Shown in pieces: positions 1 through 8,876 of a stretch of DNA of 54,424 bases. Both the position numbers and the translations under genes were made by a program. Each line of letters opens with the position of its first letter. The stretch's first letter is position 1. The notes beneath the pieces were generated by a model. The model saw only the letters and a list, made by a program, of their open reading frames with translations, made no database searches and was not told the DNA's origin. The stretch comes from Idiomarina abyssalis. GTDB taxonomy: Bacteria > Pseudomonadota > Gammaproteobacteria > Enterobacterales > Alteromonadaceae. The DNA lies in assembly GCF_900116625.1 (NCBI RefSeq), contig NZ_FPBE01000009.1, positions 1-54,424 of the forward strand, in the 5' to 3' direction.

Positions 1-363
1 ATCGGACCGATAACAGCGACTTCGTTGCTGGCACTGATAGGCGATGTCAGCGAATTTAAACGCGGCCGCAATCTGTCGGAATATCTGGGGCTGGTGCCAC
101 GGCAAAACAGCAGTGGCGGTAAAGACCGCTTAGGCGGTATTACCAAAAAAGGCAATACCAAGCTGAGGACACTGCTGGTGCACGGCGCGCGCTCAGCACT
201 GCGGGTGGCGCAGAAACGCCATGACAGGCTGAGCCTCTGGGCACAGGATGTCGCTAAACGCCGGGGCAACAACGTTGCGGCGGTGGCACTGGCCAACAAG
301 CATGCCCGGATAATCTGGGCGATGTTAAAGAATCAAGAAGATTACCGAATGGCCGCTGCTTAA
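1..363 (+). CDS. IS110-family transposase, C-terminal part (window edge)
   Basis: The reading frame is open from base 1 and gives the last 120 residues of the transposase encoded in full at 8877-9908, with no visible difference. It carries the Transposase_20 region: the PGIGPITAT-type helix-hairpin-helix (its last part is visible), the LSEYLGLVP block, the SSGGKDRLGG segment holding the candidate catalytic serine, and the KKGN.KLRTLLV block. It is partial only because the window starts here. An internal ATG-like start at 25 should not be taken as a gene start. Confidence 0.93.
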   Translation: MGPITATSLLALIGDVSEFKRGRNLSEYLGLVPRQNSSGGKDRLGGITKKGNTKLRTLLVHGARSALRVAQKRHDRLSLWAQDVAKRRGNNVAAVALANKHARIIWAMLKNQEDYRMAAA

Positions 364-616
364 CAGCAACAGCCTTCAGTAAAGAGCAGAGCGAAGGTTC
401 AAGCCTTCCGGGAGTTGCAAACGTCAACAGGATGGTAAAGTAGGGTAAACCGACGACAACTGAGACTGGTGAATGTCCGTACATCAAGTACGTTAGCCTG
501 ATAAGCCAGTTGTCGTGCGGAGTTCATCCAGGCCAGGTGCGCACAAAGCGCGCACCATAAACAGGCCGTATATATGCGAGCGCCCCGATATTTACCACGA
601 GTTGCCGTTGCAAAAC
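364..616 (+). ncRNA. Candidate seekRNA/bridge RNA of the IS110/IS1111 element, copy 1
   Basis: This is the noncoding stretch between the transposase stop and the right inverted repeat. It contains a 10-bp stem (ACGACAACTG 453-462 with CAGTTGTCGT 507-516) enclosing an internal loop and an apical hairpin CGTAC-ATCAA-GTACG (478-492). The 5' side of the loop contains TGAATGTC (470-477), the exact reverse complement of GACATTCA in the right flank (634-641). The 3' side contains TAGCCTGAT (494-502), identical to the left flank of the second IS copy. A further hairpin is GGTGCGC 536-542 / GCGCACC 550-556. IS1111-type elements are known to encode their guide RNA in this right-end region. The exact RNA ends and the donor loop are not assigned; GATGGT at 431-436 resembles the left IS terminus and may belong to it. 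Confidence 0.7.
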
Positions 617-632
617 GGGAGGGGACCATATA

Positions 633-669
633 TGACATTCATGTCAGGTGAGATCCTCACGTCAGGAAA
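633..669. repeat. REP-like palindrome, right half, interrupted by the IS
   Basis: TGACAT-TC-ATGTCA (633-646) is the body of a hairpin that in intact copies reads CCTGACAT...ATGTCAGG. It is followed by a spacer and CACGTCAGG (659-667), the start of the second hairpin. The left arm (GTAGCC) is missing because the IS sits there. Related units lie at 4561-4616 and 8559-8607/9991-10001. Confidence 0.75.
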
Positions 670-696
670 GCAGTAAACGTATAGGAACGAAAATAG

Positions 697-3270
697 ATGA
701 ACAAGAAGACAATAGCTGCGGCAGTAGTGGCACTCTCGCCGATGTTTACCGCAGCTCAAAGTTTGGGTGACAGTATTGAACTGTCTGTAGAGAACCAGAT
801 TATAGAAGCGACGCTTGCCGAGCGTTTGTCGTCCGCTAATAGTTACCGGCTGACCTTTGAGAACGCATCGGGTGACACTCAGCATTTAGGCTTTTTGCAT
901 CAACGTGGTGACAATCAGCTTATCTCAATTACTCATCCGCAACTTGGCTCTGTCAGTATTCGCCGAGTGGATGGTAAAACCGTTACAGAAAACACGAACC
1001 TGCCGCCGGCTGAGCCTAAGCGCCGGTTCACGGAGCCTCAAAAGGCATTAAGTCTTGATGCCAGAGCTTTACCTCAAAAGTCGTATTCTGTGAACACATC
1101 TTCTGCCCCGGCAGATAGTGTACAGTCATTTGATGACTCACTTGATGTGTTGTTCGTGTATGACGACCGTTTAGTCAGCTACGCCGAAGAGAACGATTAC
1201 GATTTGGAACTGGCTATTCAAGGGGCAGTAGATACCAGTAATAGTATATTTCAACGTTCTGGTGTCCCGGTAACAATGACGATTGCCGGACTAGAGCCTT
1301 TTCGTCCGGACAGCACTACTGATTTCCCCAATGAAAACCCGGATCCCTTATTGGATGAGCTTATCGACGACCAGAGAATGGTTCGTTTAATTGACCGCTA
1401 TAAAGCCGATTTGGTTCATTTCATTGGAGCTGACAATCCCGATGTATGTGGCATTGCGTTTAGAGCTTCGGACTTTAGTACCGAAAATAACCAGGTGAGT
1501 TTTGTTGGTGGCGGTGCCAATGCAGGCTACACGGCATTAAGTTGTATGGGAACAGGGACGGTTGCGCACGAAGTGGGTCATAACTTTGGCCTGCGTCACG
1601 ATCGTTACACATTAGCTGATAACGCCAGTGGTGGAGAAGGTGACCAGGAAGACTTTCATATTCCTTACGGCTTCATCGATGAGCAGGGACGTTTTTATAC
1701 GACCATGTCTTATGGTTCTGTGTGTCGTAGCGAATTCAGTGAAGGTGAGTGTGTCAGTGAAGCTGCATACTCAAGTCCGGACTTAGTTGATGGAAACTAT
1801 GGTGTGCCACTGGGTAAAGCGGCTTCTGAAATTGATGCAGCCGATGCTAGCCTGGCGGCTCAGCGCAGCAGTATTATTTGGGCCAACAACAGTTCACGGA
1901 TGAATGTTGCTAGTATGCAGGTCACTCGCTCGGCGAATGATGAAGTTACTCTCACGTGGCCCAAAGTTGAAGGAGCAGACAATTACGCCATTTATGCAAA
2001 TGCGTGCGAAGAACTTAGCTCAATAAGCCAACAGCAGCTTTTAGACACTGCGGATAGTCAGGCAATTAATACTAACGGGGCGACAAGCCAGGCGAATGGA
2101 GGCTATGACAATATTTGTATTATTGCCATAGAAGAAGTCAACTCCACCGCTGCTCGCTGGCGCTTTGTCAGTAACGCTAGCTTCCTGGGTGACTATACCG
2201 ACGCAGCAGCAAACTATTTATTGCTAAACAGTAATGTTGTCAGTTTGGTTGAAGCAGGAGACCAGGCTGCCGTCTCTATTGATTTATCTGATGAGACCAC
2301 TGCCAACGCTTCTATTCAACTGGCATTGCCGGTTACAGCCAGCGGCACCGATGTAAGTCAGCAAGTTGGTATCGACAATGCGGCTGAGTGGTTTAACTGG
2401 GAAGTGACGGGATCTGGCAATACCCGAACTATGACAATAACTTTAAAACAGTCGCTTGCTGACATTAGCGCAGGATTAGACAAAGACAATGTGCATAATC
2501 CTTACCATTTGCCGTTGAAAGTGGTGAATACCGACGAGCCGGACTTTTCTGTTTCAAGCGGCCTTTGGGTGGATCCATCGAATATGACTGGTGGTGCTGC
2601 ACAGGTATTTGTGAGTCAGGGAGAAAGCATTGGCGAACTGTTAGCCGTGAACTCTGCGGTGAGTGTTTATAATGTCCCTAACGACGTTGTTATCAGCGTG
2701 GAAGAACCGGAAGGCTTCATTTCAAACTTTAGCGCTACGGAAGTTGACCCGGAAGTTGAAGGTGAGCGTCGAATTCAACTGTCGGGCGATACACCGATGG
2801 TAGATGAAGCGTTATCTGTACCACTGCGTGTTGACTTTAGTGACGGCAGCGAAAGTGTAACGGTATCACTAACTGTTGAGCCAAGAGCAATAGCGCCAGG
2901 CATTAGCGGTTTCCGGGCCAGCAATACTGTAGAGGGTCAGACAGTGACGTTAACCGCTACTGTAACTGACGAGGACCAGAACCTGGACGCATCCAGCATT
3001 GAGATTGTCCGGGTAAATAGTGATGGCAGCGAAACCGAAGTTTCTAATGTCAGCACAACTGGCGATACGGTTACTGCTTCTGTTGGAAGCTTGTCTGCCG
3101 GTCAGTACCAGTATCGACTGAGTGCAAGCGATACTGAAGGTAACAGCGAGAGTGACAGCGTTAACTTCACGGTAAGTGCAGCACCGTCAGAAAGCAGTAG
3201 CGGCGGACACGCCGGCTGGTTGGTTTTATTAGGGCTTATCGCTCTGGGGCTACGCAAGCGCGTAGCCTGA
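697..3270 (+). CDS. Secreted zinc metallopeptidase (reprolysin-like) with GlyGly-CTERM-type tail
   Basis: This 857-residue protein has an N-terminal signal peptide (MNKKTIAAAVVALSPMFTAA) and a metzincin catalytic domain around residues 140-400. The zinc motif HEVGHNFGLRHD (His291, Glu292, His295, His301) is followed by a Met-turn (TTMSYGS, Met337). Cysteines around the active site suggest disulfides. The C-terminal half is beta-rich with Ig/cadherin-like repeats. The last residues are SSGG, a hydrophobic helix and RKR, the layout recognised by rhombosortase in the GlyGly-CTERM system and linked to type II secretion. It is therefore inferred to be an exported, surface-processed protease. The start at 697 has an AGGAACG ribosome site. 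Only 64 bases separate the gene from the IS end, so its native promoter may be displaced. Confidence 0.88.
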   Translation: MNKKTIAAAVVALSPMFTAAQSLGDSIELSVENQIIEATLAERLSSANSYRLTFENASGDTQHLGFLHQRGDNQLISITHPQLGSVSIRRVDGKTVTENTNLPPAEPKRRFTEPQKALSLDARALPQKSYSVNTSSAPADSVQSFDDSLDVLFVYDDRLVSYAEENDYDLELAIQGAVDTSNSIFQRSGVPVTMTIAGLEPFRPDSTTDFPNENPDPLLDELIDDQRMVRLIDRYKADLVHFIGADNPDVCGIAFRASDFSTENNQVSFVGGGANAGYTALSCMGTGTVAHEVGHNFGLRHDRYTLADNASGGEGDQEDFHIPYGFIDEQGRFYTTMSYGSVCRSEFSEGECVSEAAYSSPDLVDGNYGVPLGKAASEIDAADASLAAQRSSIIWANNSSRMNVASMQVTRSANDEVTLTWPKVEGADNYAIYANACEELSSISQQQLLDTADSQAINTNGATSQANGGYDNICIIAIEEVNSTAARWRFVSNASFLGDYTDAAANYLLLNSNVVSLVEAGDQAAVSIDLSDETTANASIQLALPVTASGTDVSQQVGIDNAAEWFNWEVTGSGNTRTMTITLKQSLADISAGLDKDNVHNPYHLPLKVVNTDEPDFSVSSGLWVDPSNMTGGAAQVFVSQGESIGELLAVNSAVSVYNVPNDVVISVEEPEGFISNFSATEVDPEVEGERRIQLSGDTPMVDEALSVPLRVDFSDGSESVTVSLTVEPRAIAPGISGFRASNTVEGQTVTLTATVTDEDQNLDASSIEIVRVNSDGSETEVSNVSTTGDTVTASVGSLSAGQYQYRLSASDTEGNSESDSVNFTVSAAPSESSSGGHAGWLVLLGLIALGLRKRVA

Positions 3271-3272
3271 TG

Positions 3273-3770
3273 CTACTGGAATTGCAGCTCTTTGTAACTG
3301 AAGTTAGCTTTAACTTCTTTTTGCATCCATTCCAGCATAACAAAGCAGCGTGATTCACCATCCAGTTTGACAATTTTGGCAAGGAACCCACGGAAGGGGC
3401 CTTGCTGAATTTCGACGGTGTCGCCCACTTGGGGGGCTTGCTCGTCGGTTAGTTGATCCACGCCCCGCATTTGGTCTATCCAGCTTTGAGGGACTTTTGG
3501 AATGTTATCGCCAAAACGTAATACTCCGGCGACACCATAGGTACTGCGAAGTTTGTAAAATTGCTCGATAATGTCATCGGGTTTCACAAAGACATAGCCC
3601 GGAAACATACGCTCAACCACCGATGTACGCACACCTCTGCGCACTTTCTTCACCGTTAACTCCGGCGCAAACACCTCAAACCCCTGGTTCTCTAAGTTTA
3701 AAATGGCGCGTTCTTCCTGCTTTGGCTTGGTTCTTACTATGTACCAAACGTCGGATTGGAGTTCATTCAT
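3273..3770 (-). CDS. rfaH: Transcription antitermination protein RfaH
   Basis: A 165-residue NusG paralogue, close to the 162 residues of E. coli RfaH. RfaH binds RNA polymerase paused at ops sites and suppresses termination in long surface-polysaccharide and similar operons. The N-terminal NGN domain (WYIVRTKPKQEERA... to about residue 100) contains the FPGYVFV segment. The C-terminal KOW-type domain (GDTVEIQQGPFRGFLAKIVK) ends in the short RfaH-type tail. The start at 3770 is chosen over an in-frame upstream ATG at 3845 because AGGACCT lies just upstream and family similarity begins there. The gene converges on the peptidase with a 2-base gap, and GTAGC-CTGAT-GCTAC (3262-3276) overlaps the junction. 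No LPS or capsule genes are nearby, so its targets are elsewhere. Confidence 0.9.
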   Translation of the reverse strand: MNELQSDVWYIVRTKPKQEERAILNLENQGFEVFAPELTVKKVRRGVRTSVVERMFPGYVFVKPDDIIEQFYKLRSTYGVAGVLRFGDNIPKVPQSWIDQMRGVDQLTDEQAPQVGDTVEIQQGPFRGFLAKIVKLDGESRCFVMLEWMQKEVKANFSYKELQFQ

Positions 3771-3903
3771 AACAGGTCCTTTTGCTGATAGGCGGCTGAT
3801 CTTTCCACATTCAGTTGAGTTACGCAAATTAAGCCGATAAGCCAATTGACAGCGCCAGTCTTATCAGGCATTTTAACGTAAAAATAACAACATGGAGAAA
3901 CAA

Positions 3904-4356
3904 ATGGAATTTCGTCACGGTGGTTTTTGGTTGCGCTTTGTTGCCGCAATTATAGATGCGATTATTACCCAGGTTGGGTTGATGCTTATTGGTGCCATTC
4001 TAGGGATTTTTATTGGTATTTTTATGAGCGCAGGCGGCTCCTCAATGCAGAGTATTGAAATGGTTGCCGGCGGTGTGGGTTATGCGGTTGGCCTTATCGG
4101 GCAGTGGTTGTACTTTACCATTTTTGAAATTTCAGGCTGGCAGGCAACGCCGGGTAAAAAAGTGCTGGGTCTGAAAGTAACGAATATGGAAGGTCAGCAA
4201 ATTGGTTTTGGTCAGGCAAACATTCGTTACTGGTCTAAGATTATTTCTGCGCTGATTCTGTTAATTGGTTTTATCATGATTGCCTTTACCGAGAAGAAAC
4301 AGGGCTTGCACGATATTTTTGCTAAAACCTTAGTCATTAAAGATAAGCCTGCATAA
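3904..4356 (+). CDS. RDD family membrane protein
   Basis: A 150-residue inner-membrane protein with three to four hydrophobic segments. It has the RDD family signatures: Arg and Asp in the first helix (FWLRFVAAIIDAII), a second helix pair, GKKVLGLKV after the central loop, and KKQGLHDIFAKTLVI at the end. The biochemical role of RDD proteins is mostly unknown; a few have been tied to ion antiport, which the sequence cannot confirm. The start at 3904 is preferred over ATG 3892 because GGAG (3894-3897) is well spaced for it. It is transcribed divergently from rfaH. Confidence 0.88.
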   Translation: MEFRHGGFWLRFVAAIIDAIITQVGLMLIGAILGIFIGIFMSAGGSSMQSIEMVAGGVGYAVGLIGQWLYFTIFEISGWQATPGKKVLGLKVTNMEGQQIGFGQANIRYWSKIISALILLIGFIMIAFTEKKQGLHDIFAKTLVIKDKPA

Positions 4357-4426
4357 AATCATTGCATAAAACTGAGGCGGCAAGGTAAGCTGAACAGGTC
4401 TTTCAACGCAATAAAGGCCAAAGTCT

Positions 4427-4564
4427 ATGCGAGCCAACCGCCTCAGACGTGAGAATAATTCCCGCCGCCGCGCTGTTATCCGTAAGCGCAGACAACGTAT
4501 CATCGATAGACGCGAAAAGTGGTTTCGCATAGTGAACCGCGAAGGTACAGCCAAAGTCGAGTAG
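4427..4564 (+). CDS. Small arginine-rich protein, hypothetical
   Basis: An open frame of 45 codons with an AAAGG-type ribosome site about nine bases upstream (4413-4417). About one third of the residues are Arg or Lys (for example RRRAVIRKRRQRIIDRREKW), so a nucleic-acid- or ribosome-associated role is possible but unproven. The stop codon lies in the first arm of the REP pair at 4561-4616. I do not recognise the family. It could be a chance frame. Confidence 0.4.
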   Translation: MRANRLRRENNSRRRAVIRKRRQRIIDRREKWFRIVNREGTAKVE

Positions 4565-4616
4565 CCTGATGTTCACGTCGGGTTCGATATTCCACCTGAC
4601 ATAAATGTCAGGCTAC
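4561..4616. repeat. REP-like palindrome pair (intact)
   Basis: Outer arms GTAGCCTGA (4561-4569) and TCAGGCTAC (4608-4616) are perfect inverted repeats. Inside are two hairpins, CCTGATG-TTCA-CGTCGGG with wobble pairs, and CCTGACAT-AA-ATGTCAGG. This is the intact form of the element that both IS copies have entered. It lies between the small ORF and purL and supplies the -35 region of the purL promoter. Confidence 0.8.
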
Positions 4617-4624
4617 TGTATAAT
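4596..4624 (+). promoter_or_regulatory. Sigma70 promoter of purL
   Basis: A -35 hexamer CTGACA (4596-4601), a 17-base spacer and a perfect -10 TATAAT (4619-4624) place the start of transcription near 4631, about 32 bases before the purL start codon. The -35 lies inside the REP palindrome. I see no complete PurR operator palindrome here. Confidence 0.65.
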
Positions 4625-4662
4625 CTGCCAGCAAAAATCGCCCAGCTTTGGAGACCTTGCTT

Positions 4663-7600
4663 GTGGAAATCTACCGCGGTGCACCTGCCTTATCAGCCTT
4701 CAAAACAACGAAGCAACTTGAACAACTGAAACAGGCAGGGATTCCTGTCAAAGAGCTTTATGCCGAGTATCAGCACTTTGTTGATTTGCACAATGAACTG
4801 AGCGACGAACACCGTTCCGTATTGGTTCAGTTACTGAAGTACGGCCCCGAAATGCCGGCACACGAGCCTCAAGGTGCTCTGGTATTGGTTACTCCCCGCA
4901 TTGGTACTATTTCCCCCTGGGCTTCAAAGGCCACTGACATTGCCCACAACTGTGGCTTGAAAAGTATTCATCGTGTTGAGCGTGGCGTGGCTTTCTACCT
5001 GCAGGGTGACTTGTCGGCAGAAGAACTGAAGCAAGCGGCGTTACTGTTGCATGATCGTATGACTGAAAGTGTTTTGTACGACATGAATGACGCGCAGCAG
5101 CTATTCCGCTCGCAGGAACCGCAGCCACTGTCATCGGTAGACATTCTGGCTGGCGGCCGTGAAGCACTGGCACAGGCAAATATCAGCTTAGGCCTGGCAC
5201 TGGCCGACGACGAAATTGATTATCTGGTAGAGAATTTCCGCAAACTGGATCGCAACCCTAACGACATTGAGCTTTATATGTTTGCCCAGGCAAACTCTGA
5301 GCACTGCCGCCACAAGATTTTTAACGCCGACTGGACCATAGACGGCGCGGAACAGCCCAAGTCGCTGTTCAAAATGATTAAAAACACCTTTGAAATCACA
5401 CCGGACTACGTGTTGTCGGCCTACAAAGACAACGCCGCCGTTATGGAAGGCCATGAAGCCGGGCGTTTCTACCCGCAGCCGGACAGTATGAGCTATGGCT
5501 ACAGCCACGAACCGGTGCATATTTTGATGAAGGTGGAAACGCATAACCACCCAACCGCGATTTCTCCTTACCCGGGTGCCGCAACCGGCTCCGGCGGTGA
5601 AATTCGCGATGAAGGCGCTACCGGTGTTGGTTCTAAACCTAAAGCTGGCCTGGTGGGTTTCAGCGTTTCTAACCTGAACATTCCCGGCTTTAAGCAGCCG
5701 TGGGAAGAAAACTACGGAAAACCTGCGCGTATTGTTTCGGCGCTGGATATTATGCTGGAAGGCCCATTAGGTGGCGCAGCTTTTAATAATGAATTTGGTC
5801 GTCCGGCGCTGACCGGTTATTTCCGTACCTACGAACAAACGGTCGATAGCCACAATGGACGCGAGACCCGCGGTTACCATAAGCCAATTATGATTGCCGG
5901 TGGTTTGGGTAATATTCGTGAAGCTCATGTACAAAAAGGTGATATTCCGGTTGGCGCTAAGCTGGTTGTACTAGGTGGCCCGGCAATGAACATTGGTTTA
6001 GGTGGCGGCGCGGCATCGTCTATGGCGTCGGGTGAGTCGACAGAAGATTTAGATTTTGCCTCAGTTCAGCGTGAAAACCCGGAAATGGAACGTCGCTGTC
6101 AGGAGGTCATTGACCGTTGCTGGCAGTTAGGTGCGGATAACCCCATTGCCTTTATTCATGACGTAGGCGCTGGTGGTTTGTCAAATGCCATGCCGGAACT
6201 GGTCAGTGATGGTGGTCGTGGTGGTCGCTTTGAACTGCGCGAGATACCAAACGATGAACCGGGCATGACACCGCTGGAAATTTGGTGCAATGAGTCGCAG
6301 GAACGTTACGTTATTGCGATTGCACCGGAGAACATGGCGCGTTTTGAGGCATTGTGTGAGCGCGAGCGTGCAGAGTACGCGGTTATTGGTGAAGCGACTG
6401 AAGAGCTCACTATTTTACTGAACGACGCCAAGTTCTCGAATCAGCCGATTGATTTGTCGCTGGACGTATTGTTAGGCAAACCGCCGAAGATGCACCGCGA
6501 CGTGGCCCGCTTGCAGGCCGAAGGTACGCCATTGCATTTGGAAGCCGCTGATTTGAACGACGCGGCTGATCGCTTACTGCGCTTACCGGCAATTGCTGAG
6601 AAAACCTTCTTAATTACCATTGGTGACCGCAGTGTTACCGGCTTGGTTGCCCGTGACCAGATGGTGGGTCCGTGGCAGATACCGGTGGCGGACGTTGCGG
6701 TAACCGCGTCCAGTTATGATAGCTACCACGGTGAAGCTATGGCCATGGGCGAGCGCACACCGTTGGCATTACTGAACTTTGGCGCTTCGGCCCGTATGGC
6801 GGTGGCAGAATCTCTGACCAACATTGCCGCTGCGGACATTGGTGATTTAAAACGCATTAAATTATCGGCTAACTGGATGTGTGCAGCCGGTCACCCGGGT
6901 GAAGATGCCGGTTTGTACGAGGCTGTTAAAGCTGTCGGTGAAGAGCTGTGTCCGGAACTGGGTATTACCATTCCGGTGGGTAAAGATTCCATGTCGATGA
7001 AGACTCAGTGGCAGGAAGACGGCGAAGACAAAGCCGTGACTGCGCCAATGAGTCTGGTGATTACCGCGTTTGGTCGGGTGAATGACATTCGTGCGACCTT
7101 AACGCCGCAATTGCGCACCGACAAAGGCCAGTCGCATCTGGTACTAATTGACTTAGGTAAAGGCCAGAACCGCTTAGGCGGTTCAGCGCTGGCGCAGGTA
7201 TACCAGCAGTTGGGGCAACACACGCCAGACTTAGACGATACCGAAGCCTTTAAAGCCTTCTTTAACACCACACAGCAGTTGGTAACCGAAGGGCGTTTAC
7301 TGGCTTACCATGACCGTTCTGACGGCGGACTGTTCACCACCGTAGCGGAAATGGCGTTTGCCGGAAACTGCGGTGCGAAAGTGGCATTGGATGAATTAGG
7401 CGAAGACAATTTAGCGGCTCTGTTTAATGAGGAGCTGGGTGCTGTTATTCAGGTTAGTGACGAGCAGTACCAAAAAGTCATGGACGCCTATAAAACCGCT
7501 GGTTTGGGCGACTGTGTTAAACGCATTGGTGAGCCAACACATGAAGACTTCATTGTCTTTACCCGTAATGGGAATGATGTTCTGGGGCAGAGCCGTACAC

Positions 7601-8550
7601 ACTGGCGTACGGTGTGGGCCGAAACCACGCATCATATGCAGCGTTTACGCGACAACCCGGTGTGTGCTGATGAAGAGTTTCGTCTGAAACAACGTGCCGA
7701 CAACCCGGGTTTACAGGCTGACTTAACTTTTGACCCGTCTGAAGACATCGCGGCACCTTATATTGCCAAAGGTGTGGCGCCTAAAGTCGCGATTCTGCGT
7801 GAACAGGGCGTAAACTCGCATTACGAAATGGCAGCTGCCTTTGACCGTGCTGGTTTTGAAGCGGTTGATGTTCACATGAGCGACATTTTAGCGGGTCGTG
7901 TTTCGTTAGAAGACATGCAGGCACTGGCTGCTTGCGGCGGCTTCTCATACGGTGACGTATTAGGCGCCGGTGAGGGCTGGGCTAAGTCTATTTTATTTAA
8001 CGACCGTGCACGCGAGCAGTTTGAAACTTTCTTTAAGCGTAACGATACGCTGGCGCTGGGTGTGTGTAACGGCTGTCAGATGCTATCCACGCTGAAGCAG
8101 CTCATTCCGGGAACCGAGCACTGGCCTCGTTTTGTGACGAACCGCAGCGAGCGTTTTGAAGCGCGCTTTAGCCTGGTGGAAGTGCAGGAGTCTCAGTCAA
8201 TTTTCTTAGGTGACATGGCGGGATCGCGTATGCCAATTGCGGTGTCTCATGGTGAAGGCCGTGCTGAATTTGCTAACCCTCAGCAACAGTCGCAGTTAGA
8301 GCAAAGTGGTCAGGTTGCACTGCGTTACATTGATAACTGGGGTGAAGTGGCTAAGCAGTATCCGGCTAACCCGAATGGTTCACCGAAAGGTATTACTGCG
8401 GTAACCAGTGACGATGGTCGTGTGACCGCAATGATGCCACACCCTGAGCGTGTTTTCCGCACCGTAGCCAACAGCTGGCACCCGGATGAATGGGGCGAAG
8501 ACAGCCCGTGGATGCGCATGTTCCGCAACGCCCGTAAGCACCTCGGGTAG
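4663..8550 (+). CDS. purL: Phosphoribosylformylglycinamidine synthase (FGAM synthetase)
   Basis: PurL converts FGAR, glutamine and ATP to FGAM in the fourth step of de novo purine synthesis. The protein is the large, single-chain form with 1295 residues, the same length as the E. coli enzyme. The order is an N-terminal domain, a linker, two AIRS-type ATP-binding halves (for example [27 protein letters not shown] near residue 295) and a C-terminal class I glutamine amidotransferase. The nucleophile is Cys1135 in GVCNGCQML, with His1260 and Glu1262 in PHPERVFR completing the triad. The start is a GTG at 4663 with GGAG at 4650-4653; an in-frame TTG at 4648 would add five residues and lacks a ribosome site. 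A REP follows the stop codon. Confidence 0.98.
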   Translation: MEIYRGAPALSAFKTTKQLEQLKQAGIPVKELYAEYQHFVDLHNELSDEHRSVLVQLLKYGPEMPAHEPQGALVLVTPRIGTISPWASKATDIAHNCGLKSIHRVERGVAFYLQGDLSAEELKQAALLLHDRMTESVLYDMNDAQQLFRSQEPQPLSSVDILAGGREALAQANISLGLALADDEIDYLVENFRKLDRNPNDIELYMFAQANSEHCRHKIFNADWTIDGAEQPKSLFKMIKNTFEITPDYVLSAYKDNAAVMEGHEAGRFYPQPDSMSYGYSHEPVHILMKVETHNHPTAISPYPGAATGSGGEIRDEGATGVGSKPKAGLVGFSVSNLNIPGFKQPWEENYGKPARIVSALDIMLEGPLGGAAFNNEFGRPALTGYFRTYEQTVDSHNGRETRGYHKPIMIAGGLGNIREAHVQKGDIPVGAKLVVLGGPAMNIGLGGGAASSMASGESTEDLDFASVQRENPEMERRCQEVIDRCWQLGADNPIAFIHDVGAGGLSNAMPELVSDGGRGGRFELREIPNDEPGMTPLEIWCNESQERYVIAIAPENMARFEALCERERAEYAVIGEATEELTILLNDAKFSNQPIDLSLDVLLGKPPKMHRDVARLQAEGTPLHLEAADLNDAADRLLRLPAIAEKTFLITIGDRSVTGLVARDQMVGPWQIPVADVAVTASSYDSYHGEAMAMGERTPLALLNFGASARMAVAESLTNIAAADIGDLKRIKLSANWMCAAGHPGEDAGLYEAVKAVGEELCPELGITIPVGKDSMSMKTQWQEDGEDKAVTAPMSLVITAFGRVNDIRATLTPQLRTDKGQSHLVLIDLGKGQNRLGGSALAQVYQQLGQHTPDLDDTEAFKAFFNTTQQLVTEGRLLAYHDRSDGGLFTTVAEMAFAGNCGAKVALDELGEDNLAALFNEELGAVIQVSDEQYQKVMDAYKTAGLGDCVKRIGEPTHEDFIVFTRNGNDVLGQSRTHWRTVWAETTHHMQRLRDNPVCADEEFRLKQRADNPGLQADLTFDPSEDIAAPYIAKGVAPKVAILREQGVNSHYEMAAAFDRAGFEAVDVHMSDILAGRVSLEDMQALAACGGFSYGDVLGAGEGWAKSILFNDRAREQFETFFKRNDTLALGVCNGCQMLSTLKQLIPGTEHWPRFVTNRSERFEARFSLVEVQESQSIFLGDMAGSRMPIAVSHGEGRAEFANPQQQSQLEQSGQVALRYIDNWGEVAKQYPANPNGSPKGITAVTSDDGRVTAMMPHPERVFRTVANSWHPDEWGEDSPWMRMFRNARKHLG

Positions 8551-8558
8551 CTGGGCGT

Positions 8559-8607
8559 GTAGCCTGACGTTTACGTCAGGTCCAGATCTCACCTGATGTG
8601 AACATCA
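8559..8607. repeat. REP-like palindrome pair downstream of purL, split by the IS
   Basis: The first hairpin is a perfect CCTGACGT-TT-ACGTCAGG (8563-8580). The second, CCTGATGT-GA-ACATCA (8592-8607), is interrupted; its last bases, TCAGGCTAC, reappear on the other side of the IS at 9993-10001. Joining the two sides restores the same GTAGCCTGA...TCAGGCTAC layout as at 4561-4616. It may also act as a terminator for purL and cheV, which converge here. Confidence 0.78.
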
Positions 8608-8623
8608 TATATGGTCCCCTCCC

Positions 8624-8876
8624 GTTTTGCAACGGCAACTCGTGGTAAATATCGGGGCGCTCGCATATATACGGCCTGTTTATGGTGCGCGCTTTGTGCG
8701 CACCTGGCCTGGATGAACTCCGCACGACAACTGGCTTATCAGGCTAACGTACTTGATGTACGGACATTCACCAGTCTCAGTTGTCGTCGGTTTACCCTAC
8801 TTTACCATCCTGTTGACGTTTGCAACTCCCGGAAGGCTTGAACCTTCGCTCTGCTCTTTACTGAAGGCTGTTGCTG
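8624..8876 (-). ncRNA. Candidate seekRNA/bridge RNA of the IS110/IS1111 element, copy 2
   Basis: Mirror of the candidate at 364-616. The 10-bp stem is formed by 8778-8787 and 8724-8733. The loop holds the reverse complement of GACATTCA (8763-8770) on its 5' side and of ATCAGGCTA (8739-8747) on its 3' side. The latter matches the left target flank at 9993-10001 exactly. The 5'-side guide pairs with the right flank here (GATGTTCA) with two mismatches, while it is perfect for copy 1. RNA ends are not determined. Confidence 0.7.

Larger units (their letters stand above)
1..632 (+). mobile_element. IS110-family (IS1111-type) element, right part, cut by window edge
   Basis: This is the 3' part of an insertion sequence whose full copy lies inverted at 8608-9990. 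Position p here mirrors position 9240-p there, and the match appears complete over everything visible. It holds the C-terminal third of the transposase (to 363), about 250 bases of noncoding right end, and the terminal inverted repeat GGGAGGGGACCAT at 617-629. The flank from 633 on is a REP-like palindrome. The left end lies outside the window, so I cannot say whether the element is intact. Confidence 0.93.

Noticed and set aside
399-638. ORFs of 60-100 codons on the strand opposite to the IS noncoding right end (also 8611-8841)
   Set aside because: They only mirror the guide RNA region, have no ribosome site or family features, and appear twice because the IS is duplicated.
3262-3276. GTAGC-CTGAT-GCTAC as another REP copy
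   Set aside because: The stem is only five bases and overlaps the end of the peptidase gene; the second arm of a REP is missing. It may be a small terminator hairpin.
7411-7756. Overlapping ORFs of 65-86 codons inside purL on both strands
   Set aside because: They are shadows in other frames of the long purL gene, without their own start signals.
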